From a virus, in IMG/VR virus record IMGVR_UViG_3300011114_000918, positions 1 to 20,478 of that record: a DNA stretch of 20,478 bases. One strand, written 5' to 3'. Numbering within the stretch: position 1 is the first letter of the stretch; every line of letters begins with the position of its first letter. This document shows positions 6,881 to 12,781 of the stretch, piece by piece. The position numbers and the translations under genes are program-made. The notes beneath the pieces were generated by a model. It searched no databases, was not told the origin of the DNA, and saw nothing but the letters and a program-made list of their open reading frames with translations.

Positions 6881-7220
6881 TGCGAGCCCGGCGGGCGATA
6901 CGGCGCCGCTTTCGATGCAGCGCCAGCGCCGCCTTGCGAGCTGATTTGGACCGCTGTTTAGGCGTCATGGAAATGAGGCGTTTTTTCCCGCCGCGCCGGC
7001 CGTCTTCGGCAGTTAAACGACGCGCGTCCGATCTGCCGTGCATTCTCAGGTGGTCCGTTCCTTCAATCAGTACCAAATTACCCGCCTCATCATTCGAGTG
7101 GTCACCGTCTAAATGGTGGACGTGGAAGCCATCTGCCAATCGTTCCGCGAGCCAATCCGCTGATCTCTCAGGGTGCTTCGCAAGCCACGCCAGATGATAT
7201 GGCTCAAACCTTGGGGCCAT
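6837..7220 (-). CDS. HNH endonuclease
   Basis: A 127-residue protein with the HNH (beta-beta-alpha-metal) nuclease core at residues 33-61: HVHHLDGDHSNDEAGNLV, then DHLRMHG. H35/H36 and D38 are catalytic or metal-binding candidates, N48 the central Asn, and H57/H61 the last metal ligands. The C-terminal half is very basic (GRRGGKKRLISMTPKQRSKS). HNH proteins of this size in phages act as DNA-nicking or packaging-associated nucleases, or as free-standing homing endonucleases. It is the last gene of the leftward early operon. Its start overlaps the upstream gene by 17 bases, and its 3' end runs 44 bases into the convergent plus-strand gene. Confidence 0.85.
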   Translation of the reverse strand: MAPRFEPYHLAWLAKHPERSADWLAERLADGFHVHHLDGDHSNDEAGNLVLIEGTDHLRMHGRSDARRLTAEDGRRGGKKRLISMTPKQRSKSARKAALALHRKRRRIARRARTIRPPATHVPDTCE

Positions 7221-7707
7221 CGGGAGCCACGGCTGGGGCCGTTCTGCGAATCTGCTGCTTGCGTAGTTTCCGCCACCGGGATTTGATCGCGCGCTTCGCT
7301 GACCTATGGCGCTCTCTAGCTGTCATTTTCGAGGCGCGTTTTAGGCCTCCTTTGCGCGCAAGTTGTCTAAGTCTTCTGCGGCTAATCTTGATGGTGATGA
7401 TCTCATTCGTGCCGACGCTTCGAGGAACCTTTTTTCGTTCGGCGTGTTGGACTGCGAAGCGGCGCAGCGCGTCGGGATCTTCGACCAGCACAATCGCCAA
7501 TCCCATGGCTTGCAGCATCGGCCCCAGGCTGACGCGGCCGAGTGATTTCATCGGCACCGGCGCCAGCAGCTTCCCAGCATATCCCGATTGTAGGCCCGTC
7601 ACCGAATCCAGCGTTTCCCGCGTCACCTTCAACTCATCGGCGCGCGCGCGAAATGCCGCGATCAAACCATCGTAATCGCTGACCACGGCTATGCGGCGCT
7701 CGTCCAT
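7204..7707 (-). CDS. Hypothetical protein with N-terminal HTH-like region and basic tail
   Basis: A 167-residue protein. Residues about 12-70 (YDGLIAAFRARADELKVTRE, then LQSGYAGKLLAPVP and LGPMLQAMGLAIVLV) resemble an XRE-type helix-turn-helix without a clear family match. The C-terminal third is extremely basic (ISRRRLRQLARKGGLKRAS, MTARERHRSAKRA). The tail resembles that of the neighbouring HNH protein. Stop and start of adjacent genes abut (TGAATG) at the upstream junction. Nucleic-acid binding is likely; the specific role is unknown. Confidence 0.7.
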   Translation of the reverse strand: MDERRIAVVSDYDGLIAAFRARADELKVTRETLDSVTGLQSGYAGKLLAPVPMKSLGRVSLGPMLQAMGLAIVLVEDPDALRRFAVQHAERKKVPRSVGTNEIITIKISRRRLRQLARKGGLKRASKMTARERHRSAKRAIKSRWRKLRKQQIRRTAPAVAPDGPKV

Positions 7708-8106
7708 TCAGCCCTGCCGCTTGTCGAGGGCGGAATAGCCCGGCGGCGGATCGCCGAATGCAGCCGCGGTCAAGGATGCCGGCGCGGTGGACAACCTGCG
7801 CTCACGATCGGCGAGCACGTCATGCGGTACGACCATGCGCGGAATTTCGGGAATGCCCGCCGCCTTGCGATGGCCGCAGCGTTGATAGCCGGAAACCTTC
7901 AAGCCCGGCCGCGTGCGCTTCATGGCCTTTTTGGCGCGCGGCACGTTCGCTGGCCGTTCAGCCGCCTTGAGATCGAGCGCGTCACGTATCTGCCGTTCGG
8001 TGGCGCCGACGTGGTGCGCGATGTATTTCACCGTGGCGCCGGGCCGGTGCGTCTTGATGCGCCGGGCTTGCAGATATTGGCCGGTGGTCAGTCCGTATTG
8101 CGTCAT
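7708..8106 (-). CDS. Hypothetical phage protein, possible small HTH
   Basis: A 132-residue protein starting MTQYGLTTGQYLQARRIKTH. Residues 27-48 (VKYIAHHVGATERQIRDALD) look like a helix-turn-helix of the 'respond to one contact' type. The rest is basic and proline-rich, with no recognisable domain. The frame stays open upstream to 8289, but that stretch is covered by a better gene in another frame; the ATG at 8106 overlaps that gene's stop as ATGA. It is translationally coupled within the leftward operon. Confidence 0.7.
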   Translation of the reverse strand: MTQYGLTTGQYLQARRIKTHRPGATVKYIAHHVGATERQIRDALDLKAAERPANVPRAKKAMKRTRPGLKVSGYQRCGHRKAAGIPEIPRMVVPHDVLADRERRLSTAPASLTAAAFGDPPPGYSALDKRQG

Positions 8107-8282
8107 GGCGTGGCCCCGTCTTGCTTTGCTGGTGCGTCCGGTATCGCGTCCCACGCCTCGCGCGAGATGCCATATTTTTCGATCACGTCGTCGGCCGTCG
8201 GCTGCGGTTCGGTCTGACGCAGATAGTCGAGCAGCTCGGCGAAACCGGATTTCACGCGCTGATATTCTCCCTGCGCCCTCAC
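8103..8282 (-). CDS. Small hypothetical protein with GTG start
   Basis: A 59-residue protein starting (M)RAQGEYQRVKSGFAELLDYL. It is helical and acidic in the middle (TADDVIEKYGISREAWDAIP), possibly a tiny DNA- or protein-binding domain. The GTG overlaps the upstream stop as GTGA (8279-8282), and the stop overlaps the next ATG as ATGA (8103-8106). The exact 4-base overlaps at both ends match the style of this operon and are the main evidence that it is real. Confidence 0.7.
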   Translation of the reverse strand: MRAQGEYQRVKSGFAELLDYLRQTEPQPTADDVIEKYGISREAWDAIPDAPAKQDGATP

Positions 8283-8722
8283 GCGACACTCCGCAGCGCG
8301 GTCACGGCGGTTTTCGGCAGCGGCGCGGGATCCATGGCCTGGTCGATGGTCATGGCGTCGAGCAGCGCGCGCAGGTCGTCGATCGCGTCGTTCAAAGGTT
8401 TAAGGCTGGCCTTGCACACGTCGCGCAGCACCGCCGGTGCCGGCGCCCATTTGTAATCGTGGCCCTCGCCCGCCTCGCCTCGATTCCAGCGGCGCGCAGC
8501 CTCAGCGATGGCCCAGGCTGGAATGTCGTCGAGCGCTTGCTGGTACGCCTGCCCGCGCGCCTTGCCTGATTCCGCCGACGCATTCGCAACCGGATAGGCC
8601 AACAGGAAATTGGCGATCACGCCAAAATGGCCTTGGCGCGCCTCGCGGCCGATTCCGGCCGTCACTGCCGCACTCAACAGCGCGATTTGCTGCTCAGCCG
8701 CGGCGCGGTCGTCAGCCGTCAA
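8279..8722 (-). CDS. Phage replication-region protein, possible helicase-loader-like
   Basis: About 147 residues from a TTG at 8722. The frame is open to an ATG at 8866, but that start would give a 155-base overlap with the upstream gene, unlike the rest of the operon. Key segments are GKARGQAYQQALDDIPAWAI, EAARRWNRGEAG and WAPAPAVLRDVCKASLKPLN. The pattern of a helix ending in IPAW followed by ARRW and an APxPAxLR motif resembles N-terminal domains of phage helicase-loader or loader-regulator proteins such as the SPP1 G39P type. That link is from memory and weak. It directly follows a replication-type protein. Confidence 0.6.
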   Translation of the reverse strand: MTADDRAAAEQQIALLSAAVTAGIGREARQGHFGVIANFLLAYPVANASAESGKARGQAYQQALDDIPAWAIAEAARRWNRGEAGEGHDYKWAPAPAVLRDVCKASLKPLNDAIDDLRALLDAMTIDQAMDPAPLPKTAVTALRSVA

Positions 8723-9335
8723 AATTAAACCGCCCGCGAGGTATTTCCTCGTGGGTTGCCCCGGCCATGTCGCCGTCCCCACCGATATCCGCCGCAACCG
8801 ACGCAAGTCCGGCGAGGAAAGCATCGGCACCGGACTGACGGTTGCCACCGTTAGGTCGTGGGCCATTCGTTCGTTCTCCTGGTTTTAGAAATCCGTGAAA
8901 TGTCGCGTCCCAGTCCGCGCGCGTGATGGCCTTCGACTTGGCCCAGTTGCGCATGTCGTCGGCTTTCTGGTCGACGAAGCGGGCTGATTGGTTTTGTGCT
9001 TGGGCCTTCGCGTAGTGCGCCGCGTTTGGCTTCCATTCGTCCGGGATTGCTGTTTTTGCAGCCGAACGGGCTCTTACTTTCTTGATAACTTCTTGCTTCT
9101 GTTCTGTATTTTCAGAAGGAAGTAAGGAAGTAAGAGACACTTGCGTGTCCCGTGGTGTCCGCGTGACAGACGGTGCGTCCGCGTGACGCTGGCGACGTTT
9201 ACGCGCCGCGTCCTTCTCCCTACGTGCCTGCACTCGCTCGCCCTCGGCCTTCTGATCGGCCTCGACTGCGGCAAGAATGGCTTCGACCGGAGCACCGGCC
9301 GCGACCATCGCTCGTAGAATTGAAATATCGATCAC
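8712..9335 (-). CDS. Phage replication-type protein with conserved C-terminal domain
   Basis: A 207-residue protein from a GTG at 9335 that overlaps the previous stop as GTGA. The N-terminus is a short helical domain (ISILRAMVAAGAPVEAILAA), followed by a highly charged linker (ARREKDAARKRRQRHADAPS) and a Ser/Thr/Gln-rich stretch. The C-terminal domain contains PDEWKPNAAHYAKAQ, KADDMRNWAKSKAITRADWD and FHGFLKP. This last block, with a W at the end of one helix and RADWDATFxxFL, is typical of the C-termini of phage replication initiator or primosomal proteins. A longer frame to 9524 lies inside the methyltransferase gene and is shadow sequence. Initiator function is inference. Confidence 0.7.
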   Translation of the reverse strand: MIDISILRAMVAAGAPVEAILAAVEADQKAEGERVQARREKDAARKRRQRHADAPSVTRTPRDTQVSLTSLLPSENTEQKQEVIKKVRARSAAKTAIPDEWKPNAAHYAKAQAQNQSARFVDQKADDMRNWAKSKAITRADWDATFHGFLKPGERTNGPRPNGGNRQSGADAFLAGLASVAADIGGDGDMAGATHEEIPRGRFNFDG

Positions 9336-9913
9336 GCGGCACCTCCGTCGCGCCGCAGCCACTTCATGACCGGCGCGCCTGTGTGTGCGTGGTCGAAAAC
9401 CAGCCAGCAGAAATCCTGCTTGCCGCCGCCGGGCTTCTGGCCGGCCGCAATGACGTGCCCAGGCGGCATCGACGGCCGCGGCGTGAGGTAATAGACCGCG
9501 GCCAGCGGCGTCTCTTCGAGCCATCGCGCGGCCGCTAGGGTGCGGGTCAGCCAGATCAGCGCCACCTTCCCCGATGTCAGGGACAGCGCGTGCAGGGCAT
9601 ACCGCTTGAAGAGCTTGAACGGCGGGTTGCTGACGATGTTCTCGACTTTGGTGCGCTGCTCGAAAAAGTCGGACGGCGGCAGCATGCCGTCAAAGCCGCG
9701 ATCGACTAGGTCCGTTCCGAAAACGGCGTGGCCAGCGGCCCGCGCGGCTTCAACGACGCGCCCGAAGCCGCAAGACGGATCCTGAATCGTTCCGGTGAAA
9801 TGCTCGACCTCGAAGAGCCGCCGCGAGCACCATTCGGGCTCGACATAATGCTCGGCCGCCTCGCGAATCCACTGGTGCGAAACGACGTGGGATTTGGCGC
9901 CGGCGACGAGCAT
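9332..9913 (-). CDS. SAM-dependent adenine DNA methyltransferase (orphan)
   Basis: A 193-residue protein that transfers a methyl group from SAM to an exocyclic amino group, most likely adenine N6. Motif I is DPSCGFGRVVEAA at residues 45-57, D68 is the likely ribose-binding acid (GTDLVD), and the catalytic motif IV is NPPF at 96-99. It is short for the family and lacks an evident separate target-recognition domain, as in other compact phage Dam-like enzymes. No restriction endonuclease is adjacent, so protection from host restriction or regulation of phage DNA is more likely than a complete restriction-modification pair. Its start overlaps the previous stop by one base (TAATG). Confidence 0.85.
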   Translation of the reverse strand: MLVAGAKSHVVSHQWIREAAEHYVEPEWCSRRLFEVEHFTGTIQDPSCGFGRVVEAARAAGHAVFGTDLVDRGFDGMLPPSDFFEQRTKVENIVSNPPFKLFKRYALHALSLTSGKVALIWLTRTLAAARWLEETPLAAVYYLTPRPSMPPGHVIAAGQKPGGGKQDFCWLVFDHAHTGAPVMKWLRRDGGAA

Positions 9914-10329
9914 TAGAACGCCTCCCGTTCCCAGCCGCCATTGACGCGCTTGATGGCGATGAATTTGAACGGGTAAGCCTCGGCCGCAACCTTAATGCGC
10001 ACGCGCGCCGCTTCGCGCCAGAAGCCCTTGGTTTCGTGGCATTCGAGCATGCAGTCGCTCGTCAGCACCGCGAAGTCTGGCGTGTAATAAGCGCCATCGG
10101 CGAGGCGCACCTTGATCGCCTCGTAGCGATACCAAAGGACTTCACCGGCTAGCTTGCGCGCTTCCAAGTGCTGCGCATAAGCCGCTTCGGTCTTGTTCAT
10201 GCCCTGCTCAGGCATCTTGCCGCGCGCCATCGGCTTGAACGGCGGATCGCTCACGTCGACATGCTGCGCCGGCGCGGGAACGCCGGTGCGCTTCAAGTGG
10301 TCAGCAAGCTGATCCTCGGTCCAGCGCAT
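9913..10329 (-). CDS. DUF1064 predicted nuclease
   Basis: A 138-residue protein of the phage DUF1064 family (PF06356), which has a restriction-endonuclease-like (VRR-NUC/T7 endonuclease I-like) fold and probably cuts branched or recombination DNA. Visible motifs: NKTEAAYAQHLEARK (helix with acidic residue, about 45-59), YYTPDFAV (metal-binding Asp, about 81-88), ECHETKGFWREAARVRIK (E-x-K core, about 95-112), then AYPFKFIAIKRVNGGWE. All catalytic positions are present. One-base overlaps join it to both neighbours (TGATG and TAATG). Its place among replication genes suits a resolvase or debranching role. Confidence 0.88.
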   Translation of the reverse strand: MRWTEDQLADHLKRTGVPAPAQHVDVSDPPFKPMARGKMPEQGMNKTEAAYAQHLEARKLAGEVLWYRYEAIKVRLADGAYYTPDFAVLTSDCMLECHETKGFWREAARVRIKVAAEAYPFKFIAIKRVNGGWEREAF

Positions 10330-10613
10330 CAGCGTGTCGCGCGCTCGACTGCTGCATCACCGAGCGGAGTGCCGACAAGCATGCCGAGCGCGTGCATGTA
10401 GGTTTCGAGGATCTGTTCCTGCTCGCGGCGCTCGTCGGCGTCCTGCTTGCGCATCTGCACGATCTTGCGCAGCGCCTTGGCGTCGAAGCCATTGCCCTTT
10501 GCTTCGGCGTACACGTCGCGGATGTCCTCCGCGGTCGCCTTCTTTTCGGCTTCCAGCTTCTCGATGCGCTCGACGATAGATTTGAGTTGGCCGTTGTGAC
10601 CTGCTGCGGTCAT
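10329..10613 (-). CDS. gapR: GapR-family (DUF2312) nucleoid-associated protein
   Basis: A 94-residue protein matching the alphaproteobacterial GapR/DUF2312 family (Caulobacter GapR is 89 residues). GapR clamps overtwisted DNA and stimulates topoisomerases ahead of replication and transcription. Family-typical blocks are GQLKSIVERIEKLEAEKK, EDIRDVYAEAKGNGFDAKAL and LRKIVQMRKQDA, forming a coiled-coil-like helix pair, then ETYMHALGM. The ATG at 10613 has AGGGGG 6 bases upstream; an alternative TTG at 10646 is less likely. In the early leftward operon it may relieve torsional stress during phage replication or mimic the host protein (inference). Confidence 0.92.
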   Translation of the reverse strand: MTAAGHNGQLKSIVERIEKLEAEKKATAEDIRDVYAEAKGNGFDAKALRKIVQMRKQDADERREQEQILETYMHALGMLVGTPLGDAAVERATR

Positions 10614-10691
10614 GCGCGTACCCCCCTGCGGGAAAAATAACGCCAACCCCCGTTGGCTCGGACTCGTGTACGCTACAAAACACCAGTAAAA

Positions 10692-10979
10692 TCAGGTCTT
10701 CTTCGTCACTCTGAAATTGCGCATATGGTGGCGCCGCATGATCTCAGCGACGATCGCTGCAATGGCATCGCCGGACCATGCGCGGCTGCCTTCGAGATAC
10801 CGTTCAACGGAACGAACCTCGCAGCCGATCTCTGCGGCAAGAAAAGGTGCAGTGTTCTTTGGCCAGAGGGTCTTTGCGACTTCGGCAAGGACGTTCTCGA
10901 CCATTTGGTCGGTAGCCAACTCGATTGGTCGGACGGTTTCGATGGCGCGCGGGATCGCGGCGACAGATGATTGACGCAT
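10692..10979 (-). CDS. HTH protein of the early operon
   Basis: A 95-residue protein starting MRQSSVAAIPRAIETVRPIE. Residues 27-70 contain VENVLAEVAKTLWPKNTAPF and AAEIGCEVRSVERYLEGSRA, a helix-turn-helix in which 'TAPFLAAEIGCEVRSVERYL' is the DNA-binding pair. WSGDAIAAIVAEIMRRH follows. Short proteins of this plan recur in rhizobial prophages near the repressor. It could be a CII-like or other early regulator. It is the second gene of the leftward operon, 78 bases before the GapR gene and 200 bases after the Cro-like gene. Confidence 0.7.
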   Translation of the reverse strand: MRQSSVAAIPRAIETVRPIELATDQMVENVLAEVAKTLWPKNTAPFLAAEIGCEVRSVERYLEGSRAWSGDAIAAIVAEIMRRHHMRNFRVTKKT

Positions 10980-11179
10980 GACACAGCCCCATTACTCGAC
11001 ACAAAAGACGCTGTTACCTTCCGGCCCTTTGTTCCGTGGCCGAGATTTATTTTCGTATGGACGTTTATTAATGTTTTACACGCGCCATCTGTGGTTGAGT
11101 GTTCCATGCGCGGACCTTTGCGGTCGCGCGACAGTGGTACGGCGTAATGATTTTGCAATTTCCGCGGACAGCGCATGCG

Positions 11180-11404
11180 CTACCCTCTCGTCGACTGAAG
11201 CAGTTCGGACGGGACGGCCCACAAGTCGGGTCGCAGACTGTGACGGGGGATGCCGGTGCGCTCCTCGATTTCCGCGACTCGTTCTGCGGGAACCTGGTTT
11301 TCTTCCCAGCGAAGCGCGGTCGATTTGTGCACGCCAAACAGCGCGCCAAACTGTTCAAGGCTCAAGCTATGGGTAGTTCGGTAGCTTCGGATTGCGCTGT
11401 GCAT
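11180..11404 (-). CDS. Cro/YdaS-like transcriptional regulator
   Basis: A 74-residue protein, essentially one helix-turn-helix domain. LSLEQFGALFGVHKSTALRW (residues 14-33) is the HTH, and PAERVAEIEERTGIPRHSLR is the block typical of YdaS/Cro-like phage regulators, which end in RPDLW as here. It starts at 11404, just after an operator and a TTGACA box. The predicted transcript would start within a few bases of the ATG, so it may be leaderless. It is divergent from the repressor gene. The expected role is to antagonise the repressor and favour lytic growth; this follows from position and family. Confidence 0.82.
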   Translation of the reverse strand: MHSAIRSYRTTHSLSLEQFGALFGVHKSTALRWEENQVPAERVAEIEERTGIPRHSLRPDLWAVPSELLQSTRG

Positions 11405-11413
11405 CCAAAATCA

Positions 11414-11430
11414 GTTGCATATAACGCAAC
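11414..11430. promoter_or_regulatory. Operator O1 (17-bp inverted repeat)
   Basis: GTTGCATATAACGCAAC has perfect 5-bp arms GTTGC/GCAAC. It lies between the divergent Cro-like and repressor genes, 10 bases from the Cro-like start codon. Read on the minus strand it matches operator O3 at 15 of 17 positions. Confidence 0.75.
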
Positions 11431-11433
11431 TAC

Positions 11434-11439
11434 TGTCAA
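11434..11439 (-). promoter_or_regulatory. -35 box of the leftward early promoter
   Basis: The minus strand reads TTGACA, a perfect -35, followed by 3 bases and then operator O1. A -10 at the usual distance would be AACTGA (11416-11411), which is poor, so the -10 assignment is open. Repressor bound at O1 would cover the spacer and block this promoter. Confidence 0.55.
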
Positions 11440-11490
11440 CGGAGCGGGTGCGCGGCGCGCTAACGACGATTCAGCCCCGATTGGGATACC

Positions 11491-11507
11491 CTTGCGTATG
11501 CCGCAAC
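11491..11507. promoter_or_regulatory. Possible operator overlapping the repressor start codon
   Basis: CTTGCGTATGCCGCAAC agrees with the operator consensus at 14 of 17 positions and contains the ATG at 11498. It could give autoregulation, but the mismatches fall in the centre and it may be chance. Confidence 0.35.
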
Positions 11508-11845
11508 GCAAAGTCGCCAGTATCCACAAGGGAAAAACGCCGCAGCGCGTCCACTACCTGGACCTGTGGGCCGATTTACGCGGTAAAAAGCAAGCCGACT
11601 TTGCAAAAGAGGGACTGGCCGACAAAAGCACGGTCTCCCGATGGTTCAGCGGCCAGCTACCGACAGAAGAAAACCTCAATAAAATCGCTGATTTCTTGGA
11701 ACTCGAAGAACCGAGCTGGCTTTTCCGCGATCCGGCAGACGATTGGATGCGCCGGATGTTCGAAGGCCGATCGGCCGAAGAACGGGAGCGGATGAAGGCC
11801 ACACTCGAGGCGGCTTTTCCACCGAAAAAATCGGCGCGCTCGTAA
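11498..11845 (+). CDS. Phage repressor, short HTH type
   Basis: A 115-residue protein starting MPQRKVASIHKGKTPQRVHY. Residues about 24-66 hold an XRE helix-turn-helix: ADFAKEGLADKSTVSRWFSG is the recognition pair and LPTEENLNKIADFLELEEPS the following helices. The C-terminus is short, charged and helical (DDWMRRMFEGRSAEERERMK) and may dimerise. There is no S24/LexA-like peptidase domain. The frame is open upstream to 11099, but that part is antisense to the Cro-like gene; the ATG at 11498 is the first good start, with only a weak GGGA upstream. It sits between operators on both sides, the expected position of a lysogenic repressor. Confidence 0.78.
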   Translation: MPQRKVASIHKGKTPQRVHYLDLWADLRGKKQADFAKEGLADKSTVSRWFSGQLPTEENLNKIADFLELEEPSWLFRDPADDWMRRMFEGRSAEERERMKATLEAAFPPKKSARS

Positions 11846-11859
11846 ATAGCCCGATTGGC

Positions 11860-11876
11860 GTTGCATAGTACGCAAC
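11860..11876. promoter_or_regulatory. Operator O2 (17-bp inverted repeat)
   Basis: GTTGCATAGTACGCAAC has 5-bp perfect arms plus matching inner TA/TA. It lies 15 bases after the repressor stop, with its centre 33 bp (about three helical turns) from that of O3, allowing cooperative binding on one face. Confidence 0.8.
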
Positions 11877-11883
11877 TTTAGAA

Positions 11884-11912
11884 TTGACCATGGTTGCGTA
11901 TTATGCAACTGT
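11884..11912 (+). promoter_or_regulatory. Putative rightward early promoter
   Basis: TTGACC at 11884-11889 is followed by 3 bases and operator O3. At 17-bp spacing the -10 would be AACTGT (11907-11912), a weak match. The layout is the same as the leftward promoter at O1, which argues for function despite the poor -10. The first rightward gene starts at 11937 with a strong GGAGG. Confidence 0.5.
11893..11909. promoter_or_regulatory. Operator O3 (17-bp inverted repeat)
   Basis: GTTGCGTATTATGCAAC has perfect outer arms and inner TA/TA. Together with O1 and O2 it defines the consensus GTTGCRTANTAYGCAAC. It lies directly after the TTGACC box and 27 bases before the first gene of the rightward operon. 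Confidence 0.82.
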
Positions 11913-11936
11913 CCCCTACCGATTTGGAGGGGACCG

Positions 11937-12218
11937 ATGCAGCAACTCGCCGACGCCATCAACGATATGTTTCGCGGCCAGGAAGCCGTCCGGCGCGCCA
12001 CAGCGCAGGTCGAGTGGGAAAAGGACCCACGGGTACCGGGCCGCACCGCCTACCGCATCACGGGTGCCACGCGCGACGTTGTGCAGGCTGCGATCACCCG
12101 GCAAATGGATTTTGCCGAGCGCACCGACGGCAACGCCGAGTTCACCAACCCCGAGCGCATCGAGACCGGCTGGGAGTCGGTCGGCTATGTCCTCATCCCG
12201 CAAACGGTGTCGGCTTGA
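11937..12218 (+). CDS. First gene of the rightward operon, hypothetical
   Basis: A 93-residue protein starting MQQLADAINDMFRGQEAVRR. Helical N-terminus, then a beta-rich part with RTAYRITGATRDVVQAAITR and WESVGYVLIPQTVSA. It is not recognised, and no membrane segment is visible. GGAGGGG 7 bases before the ATG is among the strongest ribosome-binding sites in the window, and the gene lies just downstream of operators O2/O3, so it would be made early and be directly repressed in a lysogen. That position is often used for anti-repressors, anti-restriction or regulatory proteins, but no motif supports one. Confidence 0.75.
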   Translation: MQQLADAINDMFRGQEAVRRATAQVEWEKDPRVPGRTAYRITGATRDVVQAAITRQMDFAERTDGNAEFTNPERIETGWESVGYVLIPQTVSA

Positions 12219-12781
12219 GCCCGCCCCGCCCCGCATGGATCGGCGAAACGATCCGCGCCGCCGAGCGCAAGGTCATCCGTGACCTGATCCTTGCCGCCGC
12301 CGCGACCGCCGGCCTGATCGTGCTGTTCTCAGGCGTAGCGCACAGTGCGCCAGCCGAGGCGGTCGTCACTTGCGATCAGCGGGGCTGCTCGGATTGGCAG
12401 GCCGTGCCGGTGGCCACAAAACACCGCACTGTGACCCGCGCTACGGTCGACGCCAGCGGCAACACTGTCGTTCTTGGCGGCCGGCCGGCCGGCTGTCCGC
12501 GCGCCTACTGCGGGTGCGGCCTGCGCAAATATCTTGGCATTGAGGACACGAGCCTCGACCTTGCATGGAATTGGGCTCGCAAATTTCAACGCGCGCACGC
12601 CGCGCCAGGCATGGCCGTGGTCTGGCGGCATCACGTTGCGCTAATCGAGGAAATTGTCAGCCCAAGCGAGGCTCGCCTGCGCGATTACAATTCCGGCCGC
12701 GGTCTTTCCCGCATTCACGTTCGGAGCATCGCCGGCGCCGTCGTGGTCAATCCATCCGCGCGAATTGCGGTGCTGCAATGA
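12215..12781 (+). CDS. Signal-anchored protein with cysteine/histidine domain
   Basis: A 188-residue protein from a TTG that overlaps the previous stop as TTGA. A charged N-terminus is followed by a hydrophobic segment, residues about 25-43 (LILAAAATAGLIVLFSGVAH), and an A-P-A site suitable for signal cleavage. The exported part has VVTCDQRGCSDWQAVPV, then GCPRAYCGCGLRKYLG, WRHHVALIEE and DYNSGRG, and ends RIHVRSIAGAVVVNP. I recall this pattern (GCPRA[Y/F]CGC, a later His, a N-S-G loop, HVRSIAG..VNP) in exported rhizobial proteins that look like small cysteine hydrolases of the CHAP/NlpC type. Hydrolase activity is inference; the Cys and His are present. Confidence 0.65.
   Translation: MSPPRPAWIGETIRAAERKVIRDLILAAAATAGLIVLFSGVAHSAPAEAVVTCDQRGCSDWQAVPVATKHRTVTRATVDASGNTVVLGGRPAGCPRAYCGCGLRKYLGIEDTSLDLAWNWARKFQRAHAAPGMAVVWRHHVALIEEIVSPSEARLRDYNSGRGLSRIHVRSIAGAVVVNPSARIAVLQ

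Noticed and set aside
8723-8866. Upstream extension of the 8279 gene to an ATG at 8866
   Set aside because: Would overlap the preceding gene by 155 bases, while every other junction in the operon overlaps by at most 17; the added residues look like shadow translation.
11022-11042. CGGCC/GGCCG hairpin followed by ATTTATTTT on the plus strand
   Set aside because: No plus-strand transcript is expected to end there, and the minus-strand reading has no T-run; the short stem is probably chance.
11099-11497. Upstream part of the repressor reading frame
   Set aside because: It is antisense to the Cro-like gene and the operator; the good start is the ATG at 11498.
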